A DNA stretch of 20,274 nucleotides from Collinsella sp. (GTDB lineage: Bacteria; Actinomycetota; Coriobacteriia; Coriobacteriales; Coriobacteriaceae). A program made the translations under genes and the position numbers. Of this stretch, positions 13,532-20,274 are shown one piece after another (the first letter of the stretch is position 1; every line of letters begins with the position of its first letter). The notes below the pieces were generated by a model. It was not told the origin of the DNA. It saw only the letters and a program-made list of their open reading frames with translations, and did no database searches. The stretch is from contig JAIHVJ010000014.1 of the NCBI GenBank assembly GCA_022720335.1, positions 1 through 20,274 of the forward strand. The letters run 5' to 3'.

Positions 13532-13619
13532 GGTGCTTTGCGGGCGGGACAGGCTTTATCTGAACGACTTTGCAAAGCAACCGGAGTGAAGATAAAGCCT
13601 GGCCCGCCCGCAAAGCACC
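13532..13619. repeat. 88-bp long inverted repeat upstream of purE
   Basis: The arms at 13532-13561 and 13590-13619 are 30 bases each with a single mismatch (position 13549 against 13602). The outer 17 bp start GGTGCTTTGCGGGCGGG and the inner 12 bp are CAGGCTTTATCT. The 28-base centre contains the palindrome CTTTGCAAAG. No T-tract follows. It ends about 27 bases before the purE -10-like sequence, so it may be a repeat element, a transcription block from upstream, or a cruciform-forming regulatory site. Confidence 0.75.
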
Positions 13620-13645
13620 ACGCAGACCGCAGGGACGGGAGCAGC

Positions 13646-13663
13646 TATACTACTCTCAGTAGT
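13646..13663 (+). promoter_or_regulatory. Probable purE promoter -10 with overlapping small hairpin
   Basis: TATACT at 13646-13651 is a good -10 hexamer 64 bp before the purE start, but no good -35 lies 16-18 bp upstream. ACTACT-CTC-AGTAGT at 13649-13663 overlaps it as a perfect 6-bp inverted repeat. The leader also contains the palindrome GCGGATCCGC at 13672-13681. Confidence 0.4.
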
Positions 13664-13714
13664 TAAGGGTCGCGGATCCGCCGCGTCACCGCTCTCAACA
13701 GGAGGTCTTTGTTT

Positions 13715-14179
13715 ATGGCAGATCAGAAGCCGGTTGTCGGGATCATCATGGGCTCCAAGTCCGATCTGGGCGTTATGGAAGGTTGCACCGCCGAGCTCGA
13801 GGCGCTGGGCGTGCCCTATGAGCTCGTCATTGCGAGCGCGCACCGCACGCCGGCGAAGGTCCATGAGTGGGCCTCGACTGCTGCCGACCGCGGCATCAAG
13901 GTGATTATCGCTGCCGCTGGCAAGGCTGCTCACCTGGGCGGTGTCGTGGCTGCGTTTACGCCGCTGCCGGTTATCGGCGTGCCTATGAAGACGAGCGATC
14001 TGGGTGGTATGGACTCGCTGCTGTCGATGGTGCAGATGCCTTCGGGCGTGCCCGTTGCCTGTGTGGCCATCAACGGTGCCAAGAACGCTGCCATTTACGC
14101 CACGCAGATTCTGGGCGCATGCGACCCCGAGTACCGCAAGGTTATCGAGAAGATGAAGCAGGAGATGGCTGACGCCTAA
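13715..14179 (+). CDS. purE: N5-carboxyaminoimidazole ribonucleotide mutase (class I PurE)
   Basis: PurE converts N5-CAIR to CAIR in de novo purine synthesis. The 154-residue length is normal for the family. Motifs are GIIMGSKSD near the N-terminus, the catalytic histidine in SAHRTP, the AIR-binding loop AAAGKAAHLGGVVAA, and VQMPSGVPVA. The start is the ATG at 13715, eight bases after AGGAGGT; a TTG two codons upstream is too close to that site. It is followed 36 bp later by a sortase gene rather than purK or purC, so purE is separated from the purF-purM cluster by about 3.1 kb of other genes. Confidence 0.95.
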   Translation: MADQKPVVGIIMGSKSDLGVMEGCTAELEALGVPYELVIASAHRTPAKVHEWASTAADRGIKVIIAAAGKAAHLGGVVAAFTPLPVIGVPMKTSDLGGMDSLLSMVQMPSGVPVACVAINGAKNAAIYATQILGACDPEYRKVIEKMKQEMADA

Positions 14180-14215
14180 GCGCTCTGCCAGTCCATTTGC
14201 AGCATAAGGAGAGCC

Positions 14216-15214
14216 ATGTCCGACTATCAGGGAAAGCGTTTTTCGGCTTCTCGGATTCCCGATCCAGCCAAGTCGGGAGCAGCCCGCGCGCCGCAGCAGG
14301 GTCGGACATCCTCTCCTCAGCAGCCGCGCGCGCCGCGCCCCGTGACGCCGGCGAAGCATCGCCGTCAGGATACGCCTGCTGCATATCGCCCCTCGTCATA
14401 CAGTACGGCCAAGAAGCCACCTCGCTCTTCGGCGCATACCGCGCCATCGAGCTATACCGAGCCTCCGCGCAAAAAGCGCCGCTCCGTCATTCCCATACTG
14501 CTCATCATTATCGGCATTGGCCTGATCGTTGCCGCCGCCGCCATCTTTATCAACGCGCAGATTGGCTACAAGCAGGCGAGCGAGTCGTATCAAAAGATCG
14601 AAAAGCAATATGTGAGCGATAAGGACGCCAGTGGCGTGCCGATTATCGACTTCAATGCGCTTGCCCAGACAAATCCCGAGGTTGTGGGTTGGATTTACGC
14701 GCCCGGCACCAACATCAACTACCCCGTGGTGCAGACCAACAACAACTCCAAGTACCTCAACACGCTGTTCGACGGCACCGCCAATGCCTCGGGAGCCATC
14801 TTCTTGGATAGCGACGACACCGCGCCGGGCATGGTGGATCAGCAGACCACGATTTACGGTCATCATATGAACGACGGTTCGATGTTCAACGTGATTTCGG
14901 ATACGACCGATCAAGCGACGTTCGACAGCATGGAATACGTGTACTACATCACACGCGATGCGACGTATAAGCTGCGTCCGCTGACGACCAAGGTGGTCGA
15001 GGACACGTATGCCAAGGCGCGCACGTCCAACTTTGAGGGCGATGACGGACTGAAGAATTACTTGTCCGAGATGCTCGACGGTGCCTCTGCCGTGGCGAGT
15101 GATGCCACTGATCGCGCCGCTTCGGCAACCAAGGTCGTAACGCTTGTGACCTGCCGTTCGCTGTCATTTAGCAATACGCGCGCAGTCATGGTGCTCACGC
15201 CGGTCGAGGAATAA
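14216..15214 (+). CDS. Class B sortase
   Basis: The 332-residue membrane-anchored transpeptidase starts with a long proline/serine/arginine-rich cytoplasmic tail (residues 1-90). One transmembrane helix follows (about 91-113, VIPILLIIIGIGLIVAAAAI), then the extracellular sortase domain. The catalytic histidine is H216 in IYGHHMNDGSMF, the cysteine is C313 in VTLVTCRS and the arginine is R322 in NTRAVMVL, the class B arrangement. Sortases join proteins carrying an LPxTG-like or NPxTx-like signal to the cell wall or to pilus subunits. No protein with such a signal is visible in the window, so the substrate is elsewhere. AAGGAGA precedes the ATG at 14216. The gene is probably co-transcribed with purE. 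Confidence 0.9.
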   Translation: MSDYQGKRFSASRIPDPAKSGAARAPQQGRTSSPQQPRAPRPVTPAKHRRQDTPAAYRPSSYSTAKKPPRSSAHTAPSSYTEPPRKKRRSVIPILLIIIGIGLIVAAAAIFINAQIGYKQASESYQKIEKQYVSDKDASGVPIIDFNALAQTNPEVVGWIYAPGTNINYPVVQTNNNSKYLNTLFDGTANASGAIFLDSDDTAPGMVDQQTTIYGHHMNDGSMFNVISDTTDQATFDSMEYVYYITRDATYKLRPLTTKVVEDTYAKARTSNFEGDDGLKNYLSEMLDGASAVASDATDRAASATKVVTLVTCRSLSFSNTRAVMVLTPVEE

Positions 15215-15269
15215 AGTGTCCGGGAGCCCCGTCCCAAAAAGACTACCCTGGAAATCAAAAGGAGAAATG

Positions 15270-15686
15270 ATGCTTGAAAGCGGCAAATCGATGCCTTCGG
15301 TTGATGCTTGGCTGCGCGAAGCCAAGGCCGATGTTTCGGCGGCTGATTGCGGGATGTACCTGACACACAACGGCGTGGTGCGTGCGACGCCTAAGTCCGA
15401 GGTGCGTGGGGTCGAGACAGATGGTGTGGCGCCTGGACATAAGGTAGGCGGCATGGTGTTTGGCTTCGATGCCGATAAGGTGCAGGCCGCTATCGAGGCA
15501 ACGCGCGCGATGCCGGGTATCGGCTACGTGCGCGTGTGGTTGGCGAGCGGCGAGCTTGCCGTGGGCGACGACATCATGCTCGTGCTCATTGGCGGAGACA
15601 TTCGCCCGCATGTGGTCGATGCGCTGCAGGCACTCGTCGGTACCATCAAAAATGAGTGTGTGAGCGAGGTCGAGCGCGAGGCATAG
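15270..15686 (+). CDS. MoaE-like protein (molybdopterin synthase large-subunit fold), probably non-canonical
   Basis: The 138-residue protein aligns by eye with MoaE. WLREAKADVSAADCGMYLTH and NGVVRATPK match the N-terminal strand region. IGYVRVWLASGELAVGDDIM then LVLIGGDIRPHVVDAL matches the MoaE core (HRIGELWPGDEIVFVGV in E. coli, from memory). The first conserved lysine is kept as K127, but the second lysine of the KxxxPxWK block is not (the segment reads IKNECVSEVERE), and the SAHR segment is replaced by GGDIRP. It may therefore not transfer sulfur to precursor Z. The start chosen is the ATG at 15270, five bases after AAGGAG; another ATG is directly before it, and the frame stays open upstream to 15216. 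No other molybdenum-cofactor genes are nearby. Confidence 0.6.
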   Translation: MLESGKSMPSVDAWLREAKADVSAADCGMYLTHNGVVRATPKSEVRGVETDGVAPGHKVGGMVFGFDADKVQAAIEATRAMPGIGYVRVWLASGELAVGDDIMLVLIGGDIRPHVVDALQALVGTIKNECVSEVEREA

Positions 15687-15718
15687 GACTTTGCGATCAA
15701 TTCGAGTCCATCTATAGC

Positions 15719-15760
15719 AAAAGCCCACTGGCAGTTCAATCAGTCTGCCAGCGGGCTTTT
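15719..15760. terminator. Bidirectional intrinsic terminator between the MoaE-like and membrane-protein genes
   Basis: AAAAGCCC-A-CTGGCAG (15719-15734) pairs with CTGCCAG-C-GGGCTTTT (15745-15760): 15 pairs, one mismatch and a 10-nt loop, with A and T runs at the ends. It serves two convergent transcripts. Confidence 0.92.
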
Positions 15761-15793
15761 CTGTGCGTTGGAAAATCTCGGCATTGCGTGGCG

Positions 15794-17023
15794 CTACACG
15801 CGCGTCGCATCCTTGGGGCTCATGGTCATGCTCTGGAAGCGGTTCTCCATGTAGTCGTTATCGAAATACTTGCCGTAGAACTGCGCGACGGGAATATCCG
15901 GCTCCGTGCCGTTGACGCGCTGGTACCAGTAGTCGAGCGACTGCAGCGTCATGACGCCGTCGACCAGCATAATGACGGTAAAGATGACGGTAGCCGAGTA
16001 GCGACTCTTCCACGGAATCATGTTGATGAGCTTGAGCAGCCTCGGCAGCAGCAGCTTGATCCAGATAAGGCCACCCAAGCCCCACAGGCAGGCAAAGCCC
16101 GTGCAGGTGCGTCCGCCCGTAAGGACGGCGAGCGGGTCGGGCATGCCGAACAGCTTCATGTGCGAGTAGCTCCACGAGACCACGCCAAATGAGGTCTGCA
16201 TAAACCAGCCCACGAACACCTCAAAGCTCGCGCCGAGTACAGCGCTTACCAGGAAAATGATGATGGGGTTCTTTTTATAGAAGCGGTTGAGCACCATGGT
16301 CATGAGTACGGCGCCAAAGCCATAGATGGGGCTGAAGGGACCAAACAGCATGCCGGCGCGGTCCTGGTAGACGCCTGGGTCGTCGACCGTCATGTGCCAG
16401 ATGTCCTCGGCGATCAGGCCGAGCACGCAGCAGACGAGGAATACCCAGAACAGGTTGAAGTAGTTGAGCTTGATGTAGCCCTCGCCGGTTTCATCGCGGC
16501 CGAGCATGCCCTCGGCGGCGGCGTCGCGGTCGAGCATCTCCTGCAGGCGGCGCTGCAGTTCGCGCTCCTGGCGAAGCGTGGGGTCGACGGTTGCCGAAAG
16601 CGCGATGAGGATACCGAGCTGAATAGCGGGACGAAGCAAGAAGAGCCCGATACCCTGGAGCATCACGTCGACCAAAAGCTCGACGACGGTGAATGCAATA
16701 AGGATGTAGGACAGGCGGGCGGCGTTGCGGCGCTGGTTTTTGATAAGGTCCAGGCCAAAGATGATCAGGATGACGGCACTTGCTGCAGAGAGCATGATGC
16801 CGGCGACGATGAGTCCAACCGAGACCAGCATATTGTCGCCGAGTTTTTCGGCGGCGTTGCCGTTGATGAGCGCGGTGATGACCTGCCACATAAAGGCGGC
16901 GACCGACGGGAGTGTGCCCACGCCGGACAGGATGCACAGGACGGCGTACACCTTAATGATGAGGGGAATCTTCTTGACCTCCGTGGCGCTGGGGACGCTG
17001 GGGTCGAGTTCGTTTCGATCCAT
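15794..17023 (-). CDS. Multi-pass membrane protein with a CmpB-like (PF06541, putative ABC-transporter type IV) domain
   Basis: The 409-residue protein has two membrane parts. Residues about 20-165 contain four hydrophobic segments (VYAVLCILSGVGTLPSVAAF, MLVSVGLIVAGIMLSAASAV and two more). A charged cytoplasmic loop (RQERELQRRLQEMLDRDAAA) follows. Residues about 190-350 carry the CmpB-like domain, with FLVCCVLGLIAEDIWHM, GMLFGPFSPIYGFGAVLM, EVFVGWFMQTSFGVVSWSYS and GRTCTGFACLWGLGGLIWIK. The family name suggests a transporter but no ATPase partner is present, and the true function is unknown. AAAGG lies about six bases before the ATG at 17021-17023. It is convergent to the purE transcript and divergent from purF. 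Confidence 0.75.
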   Translation of the reverse strand: MDRNELDPSVPSATEVKKIPLIIKVYAVLCILSGVGTLPSVAAFMWQVITALINGNAAEKLGDNMLVSVGLIVAGIMLSAASAVILIIFGLDLIKNQRRNAARLSYILIAFTVVELLVDVMLQGIGLFLLRPAIQLGILIALSATVDPTLRQERELQRRLQEMLDRDAAAEGMLGRDETGEGYIKLNYFNLFWVFLVCCVLGLIAEDIWHMTVDDPGVYQDRAGMLFGPFSPIYGFGAVLMTMVLNRFYKKNPIIIFLVSAVLGASFEVFVGWFMQTSFGVVSWSYSHMKLFGMPDPLAVLTGGRTCTGFACLWGLGGLIWIKLLLPRLLKLINMIPWKSRYSATVIFTVIMLVDGVMTLQSLDYWYQRVNGTEPDIPVAQFYGKYFDNDYMENRFQSMTMSPKDATRV

Positions 17024-17212
17024 ACAGAACCTTTCTCGCTTTGTCCTAGGTTACAAGGATACGCCGCCAACCTGCCAAAAGACAGGACGAACGTCCCAAT
17101 TGCAACAATGCAACCCTCAACGGTGGGCGCGGCGCGGCACTGGCGTCCATGTCGTGTAGTCAAATAAATGTTTGGCCGCAAAACGGATTATTAGCTCGGT
17201 GGGCTTTTAAAA

Positions 17213-17257
17213 AGCGCTGCTCATGCGCTGGGGAGCGCGTCGCGCCGTGCGTATAAT
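17213..17257 (+). promoter_or_regulatory. Probable purF promoter with three alternating GCGCT/AGCGC boxes
   Basis: TATAAT at 17252-17257 is a perfect -10 hexamer 42 bp before the purF start. No TTGACA-like -35 is present. Its place is taken by AGCGC (17213-17217), GCGCT (17225-17229) and AGCGC (17234-17238), which can pair in two alternative ways. The lack of a -35 suggests an activator or repressor site. Confidence 0.5.
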
Positions 17258-17298
17258 AAGGCGGGTAACGCCAAAATACGAGGCTCTGAGGGGATGCC

Positions 17299-18969
17299 AT
17301 GTCTCAAGAAACCATCCGCGCGGCCGAGCGCGCCGCGGGACAGGTGAACGCCATGTCGACGTATGATCCGGACTCCGACCAGCTGCATGAGGAATGCGGC
17401 GTTTTTGGTGTCTGGGCGCCCGATCGCGACGTGGCTCGACTGACGTACTTTGGCCTGCGTGCACTGCAGCACCGCGGCCAAGAATCGGCGGGAATCGCCG
17501 TTGGTGACGGCGGTACGGTTATGGTCCGCAAGGATCTGGGCCTGCTCGACCGTGTGTTCTCCAATGCCGACTTGTCGACGCTCTCCGGTCAGCTGGCCGT
17601 GGGTCACGTGCGCTACGGCACCGCCGGCGCCAAGAGCTGGGAAGCCTCTCAGCCGCACCTCTCTACCATCAATAGCGTCATTATCGCGCTCGCGCACAAC
17701 GGCACCCTCGTCAACACCGACGAGCTGCGCCGCCAGCTGATCGAGCTGGGCGTGCCGTTCCTCTCCAACTCGGATTCTGAGGTCGCGACCAAACTCATCG
17801 GCTACTTTACTCAGCGTACAGGCCATCTGCGCGAGGGCATTCGCAAGACCATGGAGCTCGTGCGCGGCGGCTACGCCATGACGCTCATCAACGAGCAGGC
17901 GCTCTACGCATTCCGCGATCCGCACGGCATTCGCCCGCTCGTGCTGGGCAAGCTGGTGGACGAGGGCCTGGACCAGGCCGATGCCGCATCCGTTTCGCAG
18001 CTGCCGTCGCAGGACGGCGCCGCGACGGTCGACGCCGCCACCCATGTCACCCGCGCCGGCGGCTGGGTCGTCGCCTCCGAGACTTGTGCGCTCGACATTG
18101 TGGGCGCCGAGTACGTCCGCGACGTCCGTCCCGGTGAGATTTTGCGCATCAGCGCCGAGGGCCTTGTGTCCGAGCAGGGCGTGCCTGCCGCCGAAGAGCC
18201 TGCTAACTGCATCTTTGAGCAGGTCTACTTCGCTCGCCCCGATTCCATCATGAACGGCAAGAGCGTCTATGCCTGCCGCTATGACATGGGTCGTCAGCTG
18301 GCACATGAGGAGCCCGTCGAGGCCGACCTGGTCATCGGCGTGCCCGACTCCGGCCTGCCGCCCGCGGAGGGCTATTCGCACGAGAGCGGTATTCCCTTTG
18401 GCGAGGGCCTCATCAAGAATCGCTATGTGGGCCGTACGTTTATCGAGCCTACGCAGGAGCTGCGTGCCATGGGCGTGCGCATGAAGCTCAACCCGCTGCG
18501 CGACAACATCGAGGGCAAGCGCCTGGTCGTCATCGATGACTCCATCGTCCGCGGCACCACCATGGTGCAGCTCGTCAAGATGCTGCGCAACGCCGGCGCC
18601 AAGGAGATTCACATTCGCATCAACTCGCCCGAGGTCATCTGGCCGTGCTTCTACGGTATCGATACCGACGTGCAGTCGCAGCTCATCAGTGCCAACAAGA
18701 CGGTCGATGAGATCTGCGAGTATATCGGCGCCGATTCGCTGGCCTTCCTTTCGGTCGAGGGCCTGCTGAAGGTCATGCCCAAGGGCGGCTACTGCGATGC
18801 GTGCTTTACCGGCCGCTACCCCGTGGCGATTCCCGAGAGCTTTGGCCGCGACAAGTTCATGGAGGGCTTTAAGCCCCGCAACCTTGACAAGCCGCTGCAC
18901 TTTGACGACGACGCCGTGCTCGAGAAATACGACGACCGCAGCTGGGAAGAGGAGCACGGCGAGGCCTAA
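17299..18969 (+). CDS. purF: Amidophosphoribosyltransferase (glutamine PRPP amidotransferase)
   Basis: PurF carries out the first step of purine synthesis, making phosphoribosylamine from PRPP and glutamine. The 556-residue protein starts with a propeptide of about 32 residues. Self-cleavage would expose the catalytic Cys33 in EECGVFGVWA. The glutaminase domain includes ALQHRGQESAGIAV, VGHVRYGT and AHNGTLVN. The PRPP loop is VVIDDSIVRGTT (about 410-421). Cysteines C304 (NCIFEQVYFARPDS), C450 (WPCFYGID), C499 and C502 (YCDACFTG) match the [4Fe-4S] ligands of the B. subtilis-type enzyme, suggesting oxygen sensitivity. GAGGGGA precedes the ATG at 17299 by six bases. A terminator-like hairpin follows, with purM next. 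Confidence 0.96.
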   Translation: MSQETIRAAERAAGQVNAMSTYDPDSDQLHEECGVFGVWAPDRDVARLTYFGLRALQHRGQESAGIAVGDGGTVMVRKDLGLLDRVFSNADLSTLSGQLAVGHVRYGTAGAKSWEASQPHLSTINSVIIALAHNGTLVNTDELRRQLIELGVPFLSNSDSEVATKLIGYFTQRTGHLREGIRKTMELVRGGYAMTLINEQALYAFRDPHGIRPLVLGKLVDEGLDQADAASVSQLPSQDGAATVDAATHVTRAGGWVVASETCALDIVGAEYVRDVRPGEILRISAEGLVSEQGVPAAEEPANCIFEQVYFARPDSIMNGKSVYACRYDMGRQLAHEEPVEADLVIGVPDSGLPPAEGYSHESGIPFGEGLIKNRYVGRTFIEPTQELRAMGVRMKLNPLRDNIEGKRLVVIDDSIVRGTTMVQLVKMLRNAGAKEIHIRINSPEVIWPCFYGIDTDVQSQLISANKTVDEICEYIGADSLAFLSVEGLLKVMPKGGYCDACFTGRYPVAIPESFGRDKFMEGFKPRNLDKPLHFDDDAVLEKYDDRSWEEEHGEA

Positions 18970-19009
18970 AAGCCTGCCATGTAGGGACAGGTTTATTTTG
19001 GCAGGTTTT
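18969..19009 (+). terminator. Hairpin with T run after purF
   Basis: AAAGCCTGCCA (18969-18979) pairs with TGGCAGGTTTT (18999-19009) over 11 bp with one G-T wobble and a 19-nt loop. It begins in the purF stop codon. The T run is short and partly inside the stem, so readthrough into purM is likely. Confidence 0.6.
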
Positions 19010-19032
19010 ATCTGCTGTTTTGTTGATATGAC

Positions 19033-19057
19033 GGCGCACGCCGCTGCGGTGTGCGCC
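19033..19057 (+). repeat. GC-rich hairpin in the purF-purM gap
   Basis: GGCGCACGCCG and CGGTGTGCGCC pair over 11 bp (one G-T) with a CTG loop. No T-tract follows. It is the second of three consecutive hairpins in the 157-bp gap. Confidence 0.6.
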
Positions 19058-19078
19058 GATATGAACGCAACTATGAGC

Positions 19079-19106
19079 ACCGTTTGGCGTCTGTGCGTCA
19101 AACGGT
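19079..19106 (+). repeat. Hairpin directly before the purM ribosome-binding site
   Basis: ACCGTTTGGCG (19079-19089) and CGTCAAACGGT (19096-19106) pair over 11 bp (one G-T) with a 6-nt loop. The GGGAGAGGAAG ribosome-binding region starts only four bases later, so the hairpin could influence purM translation or mark the base of a regulatory leader. Confidence 0.6.
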
Positions 19107-19126
19107 AGTGGGAGAGGAAGACTCAG

Positions 19127-20230
19127 ATGAGCGACAGCAAGCATGTGACGTATGAGGATGCCGGCGTCGATACCGCCGAGGGCGGCCGCGCCGTCGACGC
19201 TATTAAGCAAATGGTTAAGGACACCAACCGTCCCGAGGTTATTGGTGGCATCGGTGGCTTTGGCGGTCTGTTCTCGGCCGCCGCGCTTAAGGATATGGAA
19301 GACCCGATCCTGATTAGCGGTACCGACGGCGTGGGCACCAAACTCGTGCTCGCCCAGATCATGGACCGTCACGAGACGGTGGGCCAGGACCTGGTCGCCA
19401 TGTGCGTCAATGACATTTTGGCTTCGGGCGCCGAGCCGCTGTTCTTCCTGGACTACGTTGCCATCGGTCACATTGAGGCCGAGCACATGGCAAAGATCAT
19501 CAAGGGCGTGGCCGACGGCTGCAAGCTCGCGGGCTGTGCACTCGTGGGTGGCGAGATGGCCGAGCACCCCGGCGTTATGGCTCCCGCCGACTACGACCTC
19601 GCCGGCTTTACCGTGGGTGTTGTCGATCGTCCCAAGATGCTCGACCCCGCAAACGTCCGCCCTGGCGATGTGATCCTGGGCCTGCCTTCCACCGGCGTGC
19701 ACTCCAACGGCTACTCGCTCGTGCGCAAGGTCATCGGTGTCGACGGAATCAAGCCGGGCACGCCCGAGGCTGCCGCTAAGGCCGAGGAGCTAAGCCGTCC
19801 GCTCGAGCAGCTCGGCGGCGCATCGCTGGCCGACGCCCTGCTGGCCCCCACGCGCATCTACGTCAAGCCGATTCTGGAGCTGCTCCGCGGTGGCGCCAAC
19901 GTTCATGCCATTGCCCATATCACCGGTGGCGGCATCACCGAGAACCTCAACCGCGCGCTTGCCGACGACGTCGATGCCGTGGTCACCCGCAACGGCGCCG
20001 AGATGGGCTGGGACGTTCCGCCCGTCATCACCTACGTGTCGCGTCAGGCCGAGCTCGCGCCCAACGAGGCATGCAAGACCTTCAACATGGGCGTCGGCCT
20101 GTGCCTGATCGTCGCCCCCGAGGACGAGGCCGCCGCGACCGAGGCCCTGGTCGCGCTGGGCGAGAAACCGTTCCGCGTGGGCGAGTGCGTCGAGGGTTCC
20201 GGTAAGGTCGTGTACTCCGATGAGCGCTAA
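19127..20230 (+). CDS. purM: Phosphoribosylformylglycinamidine cyclo-ligase (AIR synthetase)
   Basis: PurM closes the imidazole ring, converting FGAM and ATP to AIR. The 367-residue protein shows the PurM-family blocks VTYEDAGVDTAEGGRAVDAI, IGGIGGFGGLFSAAAL, ISGTDGVGTKLVLAQ, VAMCVNDILASGAEPLFFLD, ALVGGEMAEHPGVM, LPSTGVHSNGYSLVRK, HITGGGITENLNRAL and FNMGVGLCLIV. The length is slightly above the usual 345-350, with a short extension at the N-terminus. The start is the ATG at 19127, with GAGAGGAAG upstream. The gene overlaps the start of the next gene (probable purN) by 11 bases, so the two are translationally coupled. Confidence 0.96.
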   Translation: MSDSKHVTYEDAGVDTAEGGRAVDAIKQMVKDTNRPEVIGGIGGFGGLFSAAALKDMEDPILISGTDGVGTKLVLAQIMDRHETVGQDLVAMCVNDILASGAEPLFFLDYVAIGHIEAEHMAKIIKGVADGCKLAGCALVGGEMAEHPGVMAPADYDLAGFTVGVVDRPKMLDPANVRPGDVILGLPSTGVHSNGYSLVRKVIGVDGIKPGTPEAAAKAEELSRPLEQLGGASLADALLAPTRIYVKPILELLRGGANVHAIAHITGGGITENLNRALADDVDAVVTRNGAEMGWDVPPVITYVSRQAELAPNEACKTFNMGVGLCLIVAPEDEAAATEALVALGEKPFRVGECVEGSGKVVYSDER

Positions 20231-20274
20231 CGAGCAGATGGCTGCTAGTGAGGGCCTGGGCTTTGTGCCCTACA
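20220..20274 (+). CDS. purN: Start of a further gene, probably purN (GAR formyltransferase), cut by the window end
   Basis: The ATG at 20220-20222 lies inside the last codons of purM. It opens a frame reading MSANEQMAASEGLGFVPY to the window edge. The tight overlap with purM and the common purM-purN order make a PurN with a short N-terminal extension the likely identity. The visible 18 residues contain no diagnostic motif, so this is inferred from context. Confidence 0.5.
   Translation, partial: MSANEQMAASEGLGFVPY

Noticed and set aside
13556..14359. Minus-strand open frame of 267 codons opposite purE
   Set aside because: Shadow of purE running into the long inverted repeat; no motif and no credible start.
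16394..17167. Plus-strand open frame of 257 codons opposite the membrane-protein gene
   Set aside because: Very acidic and glutamine-rich, the mirror of hydrophobic codons on the other strand. It has no ribosome-binding site, and the minus-strand protein has clear membrane-domain motifs.
17221..19101. Minus-strand open frame of 626 codons opposite purF
   Set aside because: Antisense shadow of purF with low-complexity Ala/Gly/Val/Asp/Arg content. It covers the purF promoter and terminator and has no family motif.
1..20274. CRISPR array, tRNA, rRNA or a complete insertion sequence
   Set aside because: No regularly spaced direct repeats, no cloverleaf or rRNA-like stretch and no transposase frame were seen on reading both strands. 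Small RNAs without clear hallmarks could still be missed by eye.

Overview
The window looks like chromosome from a high-GC Gram-positive gut actinobacterium of the Coriobacteriia, most likely Collinsella or a close relative. This is an inference from GC-rich codon use, a PurF with a propeptide and Fe-S cysteines, the purF-purM-purN order, a class B sortase and an actinobacterial-type ribbon-helix-helix antitoxin. It was not confirmed by any search.

Region 1 (1-5172) combines core metabolism with decay. It opens inside carB, the large subunit of carbamoyl-phosphate synthase. Near position 1507 carB has lost about 55 codons and changes frame. Next, on the opposite strand, is a DMT/EamA permease gene that stops matching its family after about six membrane segments. 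An intact YhcG/DUF1016 PD-(D/E)XK nuclease gene follows, with four copies of a 10-mer forming two palindromes inside it. After that come a 39-bp hairpin, a 22-codon stub resembling a toxin N-terminus, its intact partner antitoxin, and about 360 bp with no gene I recognise.

Region 2 (5173-13101) is a coherent sugar locus. It holds a GH1 6-phospho-beta-glucosidase, a convergent RpiR/SIS regulator, and then a run of genes on the plus strand: a ChbG/YdjC-type deacetylase, Lac-family PTS EIIC, EIIB and EIIA, a second GH1 6-phospho-beta-glucosidase, and a ROK sugar kinase without the usual zinc cluster. Two matching inverted repeats (TTTCA-N5-TGAAA) lie upstream of the first GH1 gene and between rpiR and the deacetylase gene. 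They are good candidates for the RpiR operator. The set resembles a chitobiose (chb) system in which GH1 enzymes replace the GH4 ChbF, RpiR replaces ChbR, and a ROK kinase is added. The proposed route is PTS import with 6-phosphorylation, deacetylation, hydrolysis by GH1, and phosphorylation of the released second sugar by the ROK kinase.

Region 3 (13102-13714) is non-coding but highly structured. It contains two tandem intrinsic terminators, a 203-bp MITE-like element with perfect 28-bp terminal inverted repeats, and an 88-bp near-perfect long inverted repeat.

Region 4 (13715-20274) holds purine genes interleaved with others. It starts with purE, a class B sortase and a small MoaE-like protein, closed by a bidirectional terminator. 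A convergent membrane protein of the CmpB-like (PF06541) family follows, then purF, purM and the first codons of a probable purN. The purF-purM gap carries three consecutive hairpins.
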